Source: Vibrio rhizosphaerae (GTDB lineage: Bacteria > Pseudomonadota > Gammaproteobacteria > Enterobacterales > Vibrionaceae). From it: a DNA stretch of 64,000 nt. The first letter of the stretch is position 1, and the number at the start of each line of letters is the position of its first letter. Below are positions 37,520-47,794 of the stretch, in pieces. The notes under the pieces are model-generated. The model made no database searches. It was not told the DNA's origin and worked only from the letters and a program-made list of their open reading frames with translations. Made by a program: the position numbers and the translations under genes. The DNA is taken from contig NZ_AP024903.1 of assembly GCF_024347095.1 (NCBI RefSeq), positions 310,001 to 374,000 on the forward strand, written 5' to 3'.

Positions 37520-38503
37520 ATGAAATTGATAAAAATATTAATCGCAACGTTGGGCTGTATTTACGCTTTATCTGCCCAAGCCGGGTTTTATATCGCCAAT
37601 GGCGTTTTATATGAAGGCAATGGGCATCCTTTTAAAATGCGTGGCATCAACCATGCCCACACTTGGTATGTTGATCGGTTGAATCATGCTTTAGACGGAA
37701 TTGCCGCGACAGGGGCAAATACAGTTCGGGTGGTTTTGAGTAATGGTCAGCGCTGGAATAAGAATAGTCCTGCCGATGTAGCGAATGTGATTTGGCAAGC
37801 CAAAACAAGACATCTAATCACGGTGCTTGAAGTCCATGATACAACCGGCTTTGGTGAAGAGTGGCAGGCTGCAAGTTTAGATTCTGCCGCGGATTATTGG
37901 ATTGAACTCAAAGATCAACTTATTGGGCAAGAGGATTATGTCATCATCAATCTGGGTAATGAACCCGTGGGGAATGGCGTGAATGCCAATGTGTGGATTG
38001 ACGGTCATATCCATGCCATTCAGCGCTTAAGAAACGCGGGATTGACTCATACTCTGATGGTTGATGCGCCAAACTGGGGACAAGACTGGCAACAGATTAT
38101 GCTGAATCGTGCGCAGTCAGTATTTGATGCTGACCCGCTGCGCAATACCATTTTTAGTGTCCACATGTATCAGGTCTATGGGGGCTATCCGGCTGTGAAT
38201 AATTACATCACTGCATTTCTCAACAAAGGTCTGGCACTGGTTGTCGGTGAGTTTGGTGCGAGCCATCAAGGCGAGGATGTTGCGGAAGATGCGATTATGG
38301 AGCGGGCCGAAACGTTGAATATCGGCTATATCGGCTGGTCATGGTCGGGCAATAATCAAGATGTTGCGGATCTGGATATTGTCAACCACTGGGATAACAA
38401 CTCATATAGTGCATGGGGCAAAATCCTGATTGATGGCGTGAATGGTATCCGAACAACCTCGACACCAGCCACAATATTCACTTGTGGTGCATCTTGTCAG
38501 TAA
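37520..38503 (+). CDS. Secreted GH5 beta-mannanase (GH5_8-like)
   Basis: The enzyme is expected to hydrolyse internal beta-1,4-mannosidic bonds of plant mannan. The 328-residue protein has a signal peptide (about 1-21, ending SAQA) and one catalytic domain. GH5 features are the RGINHAHTWYVD segment, acid/base Glu148 in INLGNEPVG, the HMYQ motif (His215) and nucleophile Glu244 in VVGEFGAS. The order and wording resemble GH5 subfamily 8 bacterial mannanases; an endoglucanase activity is less likely. The frame opens 38 codons earlier, but this ATG follows AAGGATAGGAAT and starts a normal signal peptide. There is no carbohydrate-binding module. Confidence 0.85.
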   Translation: MKLIKILIATLGCIYALSAQAGFYIANGVLYEGNGHPFKMRGINHAHTWYVDRLNHALDGIAATGANTVRVVLSNGQRWNKNSPADVANVIWQAKTRHLITVLEVHDTTGFGEEWQAASLDSAADYWIELKDQLIGQEDYVIINLGNEPVGNGVNANVWIDGHIHAIQRLRNAGLTHTLMVDAPNWGQDWQQIMLNRAQSVFDADPLRNTIFSVHMYQVYGGYPAVNNYITAFLNKGLALVVGEFGASHQGEDVAEDAIMERAETLNIGYIGWSWSGNNQDVADLDIVNHWDNNSYSAWGKILIDGVNGIRTTSTPATIFTCGASCQ

Positions 38504-38539
38504 CATGTTGTGAGTGTTTATCTGATCAATCACCAATCG

Positions 38540-38563
38540 GACAGAGATAGCACTATCTCTGTC
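38540..38563 (+). terminator. Hairpin after the mannanase gene
   Basis: GGACAGAGATAG (38539-38550), loop CA, CTATCTCTGTC (38553-38563) form a perfect stem of at least 11 bp, 40 bp after the mannanase stop. The T-run is weak (TGGACTTTG). Confidence 0.6.
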
Positions 38564-39067
38564 TGGACTTTGATCATTGTAACTCGTTATTTATCACTTA
38601 GATGCGAGTGAATTGGGAGCAATCATACAGATTCGGAATAATTATAAGATTCATTATATACCAGCCCGATTATAAGCAATTTGTTGTACTAATATGCTAA
38701 TTGTTCCATTTTGTCTCAGTCGTCTGAATTTTGGCGTGTGACAAGACATTGTGTTCATCGTGAAAAAGAGCGGTGTCTATGAGCTTGTATGACTTTCGTG
38801 TCCGCATTGAAATAGCCAGACGATATAAAACGAGACAGATTAGGGAGAGTATGAATGTTGACGGATAAAACTCTTTCGTGATTAATCCTGCATCTTCATC
38901 AATACCATGCCCGAATATAAAGACGTTTGACGAGCTGGTTTGGTACGTTTTTGCCACTGTCGGTATACCGAATGTTTGATGAACTTTTTGTTTGTAGAGC
39001 GTTGCTCTGATCGAGTTTTGTTCCGGCTGCATCACTTTATCAAAAGTAGCAAAGGAGAATACTTGTA
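38564..39067. other. Gene-free interval before the GH44 gene
   Basis: About 500 bp of AT-rich sequence separates the mannanase terminator hairpin from the GH44 start. A 127-codon frame on the minus strand (38697-39080) has no recognisable similarity, overlaps the GH44 start region and lacks a good ribosome-binding site, so I do not call it. The interval should hold the promoter of the GH44 gene; I could not identify a specific operator. Confidence 0.5.
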
Positions 39068-41035
39068 ATGAATGTATCAAGTCATCGACATGGACTGGCC
39101 CGACCTAAAATTCTATCTGTACTCATTTTTGCGGCATTAGCCAGTAGCGCCGTATCTGCCCAGGTAAGCATCGATTATTCAATTTCACCCGATGAACAAA
39201 ACCATAAAATCAGTGATTTAATCTACGGGACCAATCATCGAATGAATATGACGGGTCATGAGAACTTTGGTTTCTATCGGATGGGCGGGAACCGGACAAC
39301 AGGATATAACTGGGAGAACAACTATTCCAATGCGGGATCCGACTGGGTGCATTCCAGTGATACTTACATGGTTCCTGATGGTGCGGATGAAACCATTCCG
39401 GGAATTACGCTGACCGACTTTGTGGATAATGATGTGATTCCCGGTGCGAAAGCTATGTTAACGGTGCCATTGGCTGGTTATGTCGCTGCCGATAAGAATG
39501 GCACTGTTCAGGAAGGCGAAGTGGCTCCGTCATCTCGTTGGATTCCGGCGATATCGAAAAAAAATGCACCGTTCTCATTAACACCTGATCTCACCGATAA
39601 TGCCGTGTATACCGATGAAATGGTTAACTTTCTGGTTCAACGCTACGGAAAAGCGGCCGATGGCGGTGTATTCGCATATTCATTAGATAATGAACCCAGT
39701 TTATGGTCTCACACTCACTCTCGGATTCATCCTGACAAACTGGGTGCCAAAGAGCTGGTGGACCGTTCAATTGAAGCAGCTCAGGCTGTCAAAGGTGTTG
39801 ATCCGACGGCCACGATCTTCGGGCCTGCTTTATATGGTTTTGGCGCTTTTACCGGATTGAGTGATGCTCCGGACTGGTCGAACTATTCAGATCAATATCA
39901 CTGGTTTATCGATTATTATCTGGCTCAGATGAAAGCGGCAGGTGCATCATCCGGAATGCGATTACTGGACGTGCTTGACCTGCACTGGTATTCCGAAGCA
40001 AGAGGGGATCAACGCGTCACCGATGGCAGTGCTGATTCAGTGAAAGATAAAAATGCCCGGCTGCAGGCTCCCCGGACGTTATGGGATCCTGAGTATCAAG
40101 AAGATAGCTGGATTGCACAATGGAATATGGCAGAGCTCCCGTTGATTCCACATATCCAAGATTCAATTGCAGCACATTATCCGGGAACCAAAATTGCCTT
40201 CACTGAGTACGGTTATGGTGGTGGCGATGATATTACCGGTGCGATTACTGAAGCCGATGTGCTGGGGATCTTCGGTAAATATGATGTTTATGCTGCCAAC
40301 AGTTGGATTTTGAATGATGAAGAGAAATATTTAGCCAGTGCATATCGTCTCTATCGCAACTATGACGGCGCAAATGGGACGTTTGGTGATACCAGCGTCA
40401 CAGCGACGATGAGCGATAAAGAAAACAGCTCTATTTATGCTTCGGTTGATTCAGAGACGGGTTTGCTCCATGTCATCGTACTGAACAAGAATATGAATGA
40501 GTCGATTAACGGTGTATTCAACATCGATTCGACCACGATTTATAAGTCAGGTAAGACTTATGTCTTGAATTCAGATTCTGTTGAAATTCAAGATAAAGGT
40601 GAAGTTGAGGTCACAAATAATCAGCTTAACTATGATATTCCAGCCCTTTCAGCGTATCACTTTGTCTTTAGTACTTCAGAAGTCACTGATCCGACAGACC
40701 CAACGGATCCGACCGATCCAACAGACCCGACTGATCCTACCGATCCGACAGATCCCACTGATCCAACCGATCCCGGTGCTGATGGTATCACTGTGACCGT
40801 CAATATTCCGCAAGATGGCAGTACATCATACTGTTCTGACGTTGTGGTCACTAACAATGGCTCTGAAGCTGTTGAATGGAACACCACTTTTGATGTAGAA
40901 GGCAGCGTGTATGCATTATGGAATGCAAACTGGGAACAGGCCGGCAGCAAAGTAACCATTCGTGGTGTTGAATGGAATAAAGTGTTGCAGCCCGGTGCAA
41001 GTACCAGTTCCATCGGGTTCTGTGCCAATCGTTAA
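39068..41035 (+). CDS. Secreted GH44 endoglucanase/xyloglucanase with CBM2
   Basis: GH44 enzymes cleave beta-1,4-glucans such as cellulose derivatives and xyloglucan. The 655-residue protein has a signal peptide (about 1-31), a GH44 catalytic region (about 32-540) with YGTNHRMN, acid/base Glu209 in SLDNEPSLW and nucleophile Glu380 in AFTEYGYGGG, a beta-sandwich end, a linker of ten Thr-Asp-Pro units, and a C-terminal CBM2 (about 570-655) with flanking cysteines (SYCSDVVVTN, GFCANR) and Trp residues in WNANWEQAG and VEWNKVL that should contact cellulose. It follows the mannanase gene, so the pair forms a plant cell-wall degrading unit. Confidence 0.88.
   Translation: MNVSSHRHGLARPKILSVLIFAALASSAVSAQVSIDYSISPDEQNHKISDLIYGTNHRMNMTGHENFGFYRMGGNRTTGYNWENNYSNAGSDWVHSSDTYMVPDGADETIPGITLTDFVDNDVIPGAKAMLTVPLAGYVAADKNGTVQEGEVAPSSRWIPAISKKNAPFSLTPDLTDNAVYTDEMVNFLVQRYGKAADGGVFAYSLDNEPSLWSHTHSRIHPDKLGAKELVDRSIEAAQAVKGVDPTATIFGPALYGFGAFTGLSDAPDWSNYSDQYHWFIDYYLAQMKAAGASSGMRLLDVLDLHWYSEARGDQRVTDGSADSVKDKNARLQAPRTLWDPEYQEDSWIAQWNMAELPLIPHIQDSIAAHYPGTKIAFTEYGYGGGDDITGAITEADVLGIFGKYDVYAANSWILNDEEKYLASAYRLYRNYDGANGTFGDTSVTATMSDKENSSIYASVDSETGLLHVIVLNKNMNESINGVFNIDSTTIYKSGKTYVLNSDSVEIQDKGEVEVTNNQLNYDIPALSAYHFVFSTSEVTDPTDPTDPTDPTDPTDPTDPTDPTDPTDPGADGITVTVNIPQDGSTSYCSDVVVTNNGSEAVEWNTTFDVEGSVYALWNANWEQAGSKVTIRGVEWNKVLQPGASTSSIGFCANR
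40685..40774 (+). repeat. Tandem Thr-Asp-Pro codon repeat in the GH44 linker
   Basis: Ten units of 9 bp encode Thr-Asp-Pro between the catalytic region and the CBM2. The Thr, Asp and Pro codons vary from unit to unit (for example ACT-GAT-CCG, ACA-GAC-CCA), so the repeat is conserved at protein rather than DNA level and should be less prone to slippage. Such acidic Pro/Thr linkers separate carbohydrate-active modules. Confidence 0.9.
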
Positions 41036-41072
41036 GCGCTATTTTTAAGCGACTGAACTTGGATGAAAATCT

Positions 41073-41105
41073 AAATCCCCTGTGGTATACACCGGGGATT
41101 TTTTA
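41073..41105 (+). terminator. Intrinsic terminator after the GH44 gene
   Basis: AAATCCCC (41073-41080) pairs with GGGGATTT (41094-41101), followed by TTTT. It is 38 bp after the GH44 stop. Confidence 0.8.
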
Positions 41106-41296
41106 TCATTGATAAAAATGGTGATAAAGCTAGCGAATAGTATTGAATTCACTTGATCTTAAAGCAACACAAAATTAGGGTATAGCTCTAAATTAAAGGC
41201 TTATTCATGAATGGGTTGGATCCCAGACCACATATAAATATAAATCGATGAGCTGTTTATATCCCCAAAATAATATAAGTATGAATAGGAACAACA

Positions 41297-41638
41297 ATGA
41301 AAAAATTAACTTTAAGCAACATCCTGTTGGGCTCTTTGTTATCTTTTACTGCGTTTGCCGGGACCGGAACAGGAACGATTACCCAAGTGATTGTACACCG
41401 GGATAATTCAGGTCATGGTGTGGTTATGTTTACCACACAAGGAAATACAGATAAGGCGCCTTGTAGTACTGTGGCAAATGAGTGGGCCTTTTCTCTGAGT
41501 AATGAGCTTGGAAAAGCGATGTATTCCTTAGTGCTTTCAGCACAAGCACAAGCAAAACCAGTAGAAGTGAAAGGAATGCATCAATGCAACGATTGGGGGG
41601 ACAGAGAAACACCACTTTACATTGCTGTACATAATTAA
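41297..41638 (+). CDS. Small secreted protein of unknown function
   Basis: The 113-residue protein has a clear signal peptide (MKKLTLSNILLGSLLSFTAF, cleavage near AFA-GT). The mature part has two cysteines (PCSTVANEW and QCNDWG), likely one disulfide, and an AGK/GKAMYSLVLSAQAQ helix-like segment. The pattern resembles small exported proteins I have seen in vibrios and other marine bacteria, but I cannot name a family. It has its own start context (GGAACAACA before ATG) and sits between the GH44 gene and the broken secreted gene at 41706-42095. Confidence 0.65.
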   Translation: MKKLTLSNILLGSLLSFTAFAGTGTGTITQVIVHRDNSGHGVVMFTTQGNTDKAPCSTVANEWAFSLSNELGKAMYSLVLSAQAQAKPVEVKGMHQCNDWGDRETPLYIAVHN

Positions 41639-41705
41639 ACATGACTGTTATTGAAAAGGGAGATGCGGTGACTTCTCCCGATGTGTTCATTTTTCAATGG
41701 CCTGT

Positions 41706-42095
41706 TCATTCCCGACCATCTGAATCCACGGAACTGCTTTGCGCTTGTTTAGTTGCCACTATGCTTGATTTCAGAATATAAAAGCAGCCGTCTAAACCGT
41801 TTTGTGATCTTTGTACCCCGACGGCTGCCTTACTGGTATGGTAACCGGTATAATAGGTTCCTGTGCTATAAGTGAGCGTCAGTGTCTGATTATTTTCTAC
41901 CTAGTTGCCGCTGTAACTACCAGTGTTAAAAGTGCCGTCCGCATTGAGTGTTACTGCTGTTGAAGAGTAACTTCCGTCACAACCCCAATCAAAGTTAAGA
42001 GTGTAGGTGCCTGGTGTTGCTACAGCTGCTGATGCGATACCAGTAAAACCAATGAAGCAAAGTAGTGCGATAGATGAAATAAGTGGCGATTTCAT
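41706..42095 (-). pseudogene. Small secreted protein interrupted by an in-frame amber codon
   Basis: The minus-strand frame starts with a signal peptide (MKSPLISSIALLCFIGFTGI, ASAA) and a beta-rich mature part (TPGTYTLNFDWGCDGSYSST). It meets TAG at 41901-41903 after SYSGN and then stays open in the same frame for 64 more codons, with VENNQTLTLTYSTGTYYTGY and NGLDGCFYILKSS, to TGA at 41706. The two halves read as one domain of about 129 residues with two cysteines. A single G-to-A change of a Trp TGG would create the TAG. The first half alone is a 64-residue product. The function is unknown. Confidence 0.7.
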
Positions 42096-42412
42096 GACAA
42101 GCTTCCTTACGTTGTGAGTGTGTATACATCAGTAAAGAATATATTTATTAATGATGATGCATGCTTAAAATATGATTTTGTTTTCATAATTGGGTGCCTG
42201 TTATACTTGTTTACCCACAATCTCAGGCTCGTTTTATCTAGGTAATCGTGATTCAGAATGTCATAAAACATTTATCCAGCTCTTATCCAGCTAGTTCAGT
42301 TGTTAAATTGACATGAATATTTCTCATGTTTGGTTTGAGTAAATCTCACTTTTCTCATGTAAATAACAGAGTACGCTATGAATATGATTCAATAGCAACT
42401 TGAGAAAATATC
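42096..42412. other. Gene-free interval upstream of the MetE-core gene
   Basis: This 317-bp AT-rich interval separates the broken secreted gene from the MetE-core gene and should hold the promoters of both. It contains an inverted repeat, CATGA (42312-42316) and TCATG (42324-42328), enclosing TGAATATTTCTCA; this is one base off the MetR pattern TGAA-N5-TTCA. I saw no S-box or other riboswitch. Confidence 0.4.
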
Positions 42413-43573
42413 ATGTCTTTATCTGTTCCCCCATTTCGTGCCGATGTGGTCGGCAGTTATCTTCGCCCTCATTATCTTCATGACGCTCGCCGACAATTTG
42501 CAGCCGGTCAACTGACTCAGCAGCAGTTGACCGATGTTGAAGATCAAGCCATTACGGAGCTTGTCGCTCGTCAGAAAGCCGCGGGTTTACAGGTGATTAC
42601 TGACGGTGAATTCCGGCGGAGTTGGTGGCATTTGGATTTTATGTGGGGTATCAATGGCGTGGAGAAATCTGAGATTGAACAAGGTTATCTCTTTGCTCAA
42701 ATTGAAACCCGTCCGGAAAGTATCCGTTTGACCGGGAAAATCAGTGGTGAACAACATCCTTTTCTGGCGCATTTTCGTTTTCTGATGCAATTTGCAGAAC
42801 AGGGGATTGTGCCGCGTCTGACGATTCCGGCTCCGGCACAGTTTCTGAAAGAGCTCCAGCGTCCGTGTAACCTGGAGCAGACACAAGCCATCTACCCGAA
42901 TGAAGCTGATTTACTCGATGATATTGTGCAGACTTATCAAACGTTCATTGAGGAATTATATGCATTGGGCTGTCGTAACTTACAGCTCGACGATTGTACG
43001 TGGGGGATGTTAACGGATCCTAAAATTGCGGCCAAAGCCTCGACACCGAAGGAAGCCAGTTGTGGCTGTGGGGATTCTCATGACTTTGACCACGCTCAGA
43101 GCATCGCGTCGCTGACGGAGAAGTTATTGCAGGTGAATAACCGTGCACTGGCTAGTGCGCCAGCCGATCTGATTTTGACAACCCATGTCTGTCGCGGCAA
43201 TTACCGGTCAACTTGGGCGGCATCCGGTGGTTATGCGCCGATTGCGGATGTACTGTTTGCTAAAGAAAATGTTTCGGCATTTTATCTGGAATTTGATACA
43301 GACCGTTCCGGGGATTTTTCACCGCTTGCTCTGGTTCCTCAAGATAAGCAGGTCGTTCTCGGTCTGGTTTCCTCGAAAACCGGTGAATTGGAAGATAAAG
43401 ATGAAGTGATTTCCCGCATTCACGAGGCTGCACAATATGTGCCTCTGGAAAATCTTTGCCTGAGTACACAGTGCGGTTTTGCTTCCACTGAAGAAGGGAA
43501 TGAACTGACCGATACACAGCAATGGCAGAAGATTGCTTTGGTGAGAGAGGTCGCCGAACAGGTATGGGGATAG
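42413..43573 (+). CDS. MetE-core (YxjG/YxjH-like) cobalamin-independent methyltransferase
   Basis: The 386-residue protein corresponds to the C-terminal catalytic barrel of cobalamin-independent methionine synthase and lacks its N-terminal half. The four zinc ligands expected for homocysteine activation are visible: His258 and Cys260 (THVCRGN), Glu293 (YLEFDTDRSG) and Cys354 (STQCGF). Other family blocks are RADVVGSYLRP and TDGEFRR. A Cys-rich insert (SCGCGDSHDFDH, about 216-227) may bind another metal. It probably transfers a methyl group to homocysteine or a related thiol; the donor is not known. Confidence 0.85.
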   Translation: MSLSVPPFRADVVGSYLRPHYLHDARRQFAAGQLTQQQLTDVEDQAITELVARQKAAGLQVITDGEFRRSWWHLDFMWGINGVEKSEIEQGYLFAQIETRPESIRLTGKISGEQHPFLAHFRFLMQFAEQGIVPRLTIPAPAQFLKELQRPCNLEQTQAIYPNEADLLDDIVQTYQTFIEELYALGCRNLQLDDCTWGMLTDPKIAAKASTPKEASCGCGDSHDFDHAQSIASLTEKLLQVNNRALASAPADLILTTHVCRGNYRSTWAASGGYAPIADVLFAKENVSAFYLEFDTDRSGDFSPLALVPQDKQVVLGLVSSKTGELEDKDEVISRIHEAAQYVPLENLCLSTQCGFASTEEGNELTDTQQWQKIALVREVAEQVWG

Positions 43574-43729
43574 CTCAACATGGCATGATATAGTTGCGCT
43601 TAAAATAAGTTAGATAAAGGAGTTACCACTCAGTGGTGACTTCTTTATTCATCAGACATTCTTGATTTCTTGCATCTATCCTGCACAATAGCGACCTGAT
43701 TTTCGGCAGGCGTTTGACGTAGGATCTTC

Positions 43730-44308
43730 ATGTTACTCATTATTGATAATTATGATTCGTTTACTTATAACCTGTATCAGTATTTCTGTGAGCTGGGGGT
43801 GGAAGTCAACGTCGTTCGTAATGACCAGATTGATATTGCCGGAATTACCTCACTGAATCCTTCTCATCTGGTGATTTCTCCGGGACCCTGTACGCCCAAT
43901 GAAGCAGGGATCTCCCTTGATGTCGTCAAGCATTTCGCTGGTCAGCTTCCTTTGTTGGGGGTTTGTCTCGGTCATCAGGCAATTGCACAGGCTTTTGGGG
44001 CAAAGGTTGTTCGCGCCAAACAAGTGATGCACGGTAAAGTTTCATCGATTTGCCACAGTGGTCAGGGACTATTTCATGGTTTAAATCATCCGTTAACGGT
44101 CACTCGCTATCACTCTTTGGTTGTTGAGCGGCAGAGCTTACCGGACTGTTTTGACATCACCGCCTGGACTGAAACGGATGAAGGCGCTGTCGATGAGATC
44201 ATGGGATACCAGCATCGGACTTTGCCTATTGATGCGGTGCAGTTTCATCCGGAATCGATAAAAACTGAACAAGGGCATGCGTTGCTGGCGAACTTCTTAC
44301 GCCGTTGA
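43730..44308 (+). CDS. pabA: Aminodeoxychorismate/anthranilate synthase glutamine amidotransferase subunit
   Basis: This class I glutaminase supplies ammonia to PabB for 4-aminobenzoate (folate) synthesis and possibly to TrpE. The 192-residue protein has [18 protein letters not shown], the oxyanion [11 protein letters not shown], the nucleophile Cys in [14 protein letters not shown], and the His-Glu pair in QFHPESI. It lies upstream of argD as in other vibrios, which supports pabA rather than trpG. Confidence 0.92.
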   Translation: MLLIIDNYDSFTYNLYQYFCELGVEVNVVRNDQIDIAGITSLNPSHLVISPGPCTPNEAGISLDVVKHFAGQLPLLGVCLGHQAIAQAFGAKVVRAKQVMHGKVSSICHSGQGLFHGLNHPLTVTRYHSLVVERQSLPDCFDITAWTETDEGAVDEIMGYQHRTLPIDAVQFHPESIKTEQGHALLANFLRR

Positions 44309-44570
44309 GCATATGGTTCAGTTGCCTCTCTGATAAAATTAAATAAAAAATCATTTTTATTGCATAATTATACATATAGAATGTGTCGTGACAGAATCAT
44401 CTGACAAGTATCAAGGTCAATGATATGGTCTATGGGTAGAAATATTGTCCATAGATATTGAGTGAATCGTATCTGTAATGATAGAAATACGGTCAGAATG
44501 ATCAGATCATCTATACTGGTGAATATTTGGATGAGGTGGTTGTAAGCTCACGAGCGGAGAGGGAGTGTGA

Positions 44571-45782
<1,212 letters not shown>

Positions 45783-45887
45783 TTTAAAACTTAGTTTTAA
45801 CTTTAGCTCAGGTTCGTCATGATCCTGAGCTATGCTTATAGTCAGACTGGTTTCATTTCGAACTCAGGTTTTCAGGGAGAGGTATCC

Positions 45888-46910
45888 ATGCTTGTGGTTC
45901 GTCCCATAACAATGACTGACTATAATGCGCTCTACCATTGTGCGATAGAATCGGGTTATGGTTTTACCTCATTACCTGTCAATGAAGCGTTGTTGTCTCA
46001 TCGCATTGAACATTCAGAAGCAAGTTTTGCAAAGTCGGACATTCAGTCACCGACTGATGAAAGTTATCTGATGGTTGGGGTCGATAGTGACAGTGGTCGG
46101 ATTGCTGGTACGACCGCAATTGAAGCTTACGTCGGCTGGGATACCCCGTCTTACTCTTATCATATCAGTACCATTCTTCATTCTTCCCGACGTTTGGGCG
46201 TCAACAAAATCGTGAAATTACTGACACTGGGGAATAACTATACCGGGTGTTCTGAACTCTGTACTCTATTTCTTTTGCCTGAATTTCGCGCCGGTCTTAA
46301 CGGACGCTTGATGTCAAAATGCCGCTTTCTGATGCTGGCGGAACACCGGGAACGCTTTGCTCAGACAATTATTGCTGAAATGAGAGGGGTGTCTGATGAG
46401 CAGGGGAATTCTCCGTTCTGGCAATGGTTGCAGGAACATTTTTTTTCGATCGATTTTTCTTTGGCTGATTATTTGACCGGCTCGGGCCATAAAGGCTTTA
46501 TCGCTGAACTGATGCCCAAATTACCGATTTATATCAACCTGCTCAGCCCTGAAGCTCAAGCCGTGATAGGGCAGGTGCACGACAAGACCAAACCGGCTTT
46601 AAAATTGTTGGAAGAGGAAGGTTTCACCTGTCGTAATTATGTCGATATTTTTGATGCGGGCCCGACGGTTGAATGTGATTTACGCCATATTGAATCGGTG
46701 AGGCATTCTGTCTCTGCAACGGTGAAAGTGGCGCAACATCAGAGCCAACAAAAAGTCATACTCAGTAATACTTCATTTGAATTTTTCCGGGCGACGATTG
46801 CCGAGGTCGATTTTCATCCGGAATCTGAGACTGTGATCATCACGCCTGAAGTTGCTCAGGCTCTGTTGATTCAGTCTGGTGATCGGGTCCGTTTTCTGAT
46901 GATTCGTTAA
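45888..46910 (+). CDS. astA: Arginine N-succinyltransferase
   Basis: AstA succinylates arginine with succinyl-CoA, the first step of the AST arginine catabolism pathway. The 340-residue protein begins MLVVRPITMTDYNALYHCAI and includes SYLMVGVDSDSGRIAGTTAI, LCTLFLLPEFRAGLNGRLMS and the conserved TCRNYVDIFDAGPTVEC. The ATG follows GGGAGAGGTATCC; the frame also opens at 45819. In other vibrios astD usually follows, but here a DUF1338 gene comes after only 64 bp. Confidence 0.95.
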   Translation: MLVVRPITMTDYNALYHCAIESGYGFTSLPVNEALLSHRIEHSEASFAKSDIQSPTDESYLMVGVDSDSGRIAGTTAIEAYVGWDTPSYSYHISTILHSSRRLGVNKIVKLLTLGNNYTGCSELCTLFLLPEFRAGLNGRLMSKCRFLMLAEHRERFAQTIIAEMRGVSDEQGNSPFWQWLQEHFFSIDFSLADYLTGSGHKGFIAELMPKLPIYINLLSPEAQAVIGQVHDKTKPALKLLEEEGFTCRNYVDIFDAGPTVECDLRHIESVRHSVSATVKVAQHQSQQKVILSNTSFEFFRATIAEVDFHPESETVIITPEVAQALLIQSGDRVRFLMIR

Positions 46911-46974
46911 TCCGTTGAATCAGGAAACAAGGACGTGATGATAGCCCAAGATAATTGATAAAGAAGGAGGCGCT

Positions 46975-47769
46975 ATGACGCCGAACTCACTGTTTGCCGC
47001 CTTATGGCAAGATTATACAACCAGACTTTGCCCATCAGCACAGCGGATTCACCAACTACTTCAGGATAAGAAGCCGCTGAATAATGATCATATTGCGTTA
47101 CGAACATTTAATGTGTCACCCATAAACCTTGAGGTGATAGCTGCGCCTTTTGTACGACTGGGGTATGTGTCGAAAGGGCACTATCAATTTGAGCAAAAGA
47201 AATTAGCGGCGCAGCACTTTGAACATCCGGACTCTCAGTTACCGAAAGTCTTCATCAGTGAGTTAGAAGTTGAACGCTGCTCCGAATCGTTGCAAAAGAT
47301 CGTGAGAAGTCTGGTTTCTCATGTCCGAGCCGAAATGGTTGCTGATGCTGATTTTCTTTATGGTGGGCGTTTATGGCCGATTTCACTCGAGCAGTATTAT
47401 CTGTTGGCGGAGGAAAGTGAATACGCCGCTTGGGTGGCAGCACATGGTTATGGCGCCAACCATTTTACGGTGAGCGTCAATCAACTGGCTCGTTTTCATC
47501 AGGTTGCGGAGGTGAATGCTTATCTACACCAACAGGGATTTGTGATCAATTCATCCGGAGGCGAAGTGAAGGGCTCGCCCGAGTTATTTCTGGAACAGTC
47601 ATCGACTATGGCGGACCGGGTTGTGGTTGAATTCGATGAAGCCGAGTTGTTAGTTCCCGGTGGTTTTTATGAATTCGCCAAACGGTATCCGATGGCAAAT
47701 GGCATCTTATATCCCGGGTTTGTCGAAGCTTCAGCGGATAAGATCTTTGAGAGTACCAACGCGCAGTGA
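46975..47769 (+). CDS. DUF1338 protein, 2-oxoadipate dioxygenase/decarboxylase-like
   Basis: The 264-residue protein belongs to the DUF1338 (YdcJ/HglS-like) group of vicinal-oxygen-chelate-type iron enzymes. Likely metal ligands are His39 (NNDHIALRTF), His163 (GANHFTVSV) and a Glu in VVVEFDE (near 219). In pseudomonads the family member HglS converts 2-oxoadipate to 2-hydroxyglutarate; this protein is shorter (HglS/YdcJ are about 450 residues), so the substrate is unproved. It has GAAGGAGG before the ATG and lies between astA and crp. Confidence 0.8.
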   Translation: MTPNSLFAALWQDYTTRLCPSAQRIHQLLQDKKPLNNDHIALRTFNVSPINLEVIAAPFVRLGYVSKGHYQFEQKKLAAQHFEHPDSQLPKVFISELEVERCSESLQKIVRSLVSHVRAEMVADADFLYGGRLWPISLEQYYLLAEESEYAAWVAAHGYGANHFTVSVNQLARFHQVAEVNAYLHQQGFVINSSGGEVKGSPELFLEQSSTMADRVVVEFDEAELLVPGGFYEFAKRYPMANGILYPGFVEASADKIFESTNAQ

Positions 47770-47794
47770 TATGTCATGCGTTATTGTCGTAAAT

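Noticed and set aside
38697..39080. 127-codon minus-strand frame between the mannanase and GH44 genes
   Set aside because: No family resemblance or signal, and it overlaps the GH44 start and its ribosome-binding site.
40685..40774. 9-bp repeat as a slippage (phase-variable) microsatellite
   Set aside because: Codons differ between units and the unit length is a multiple of three, so it is better explained as a protein linker.
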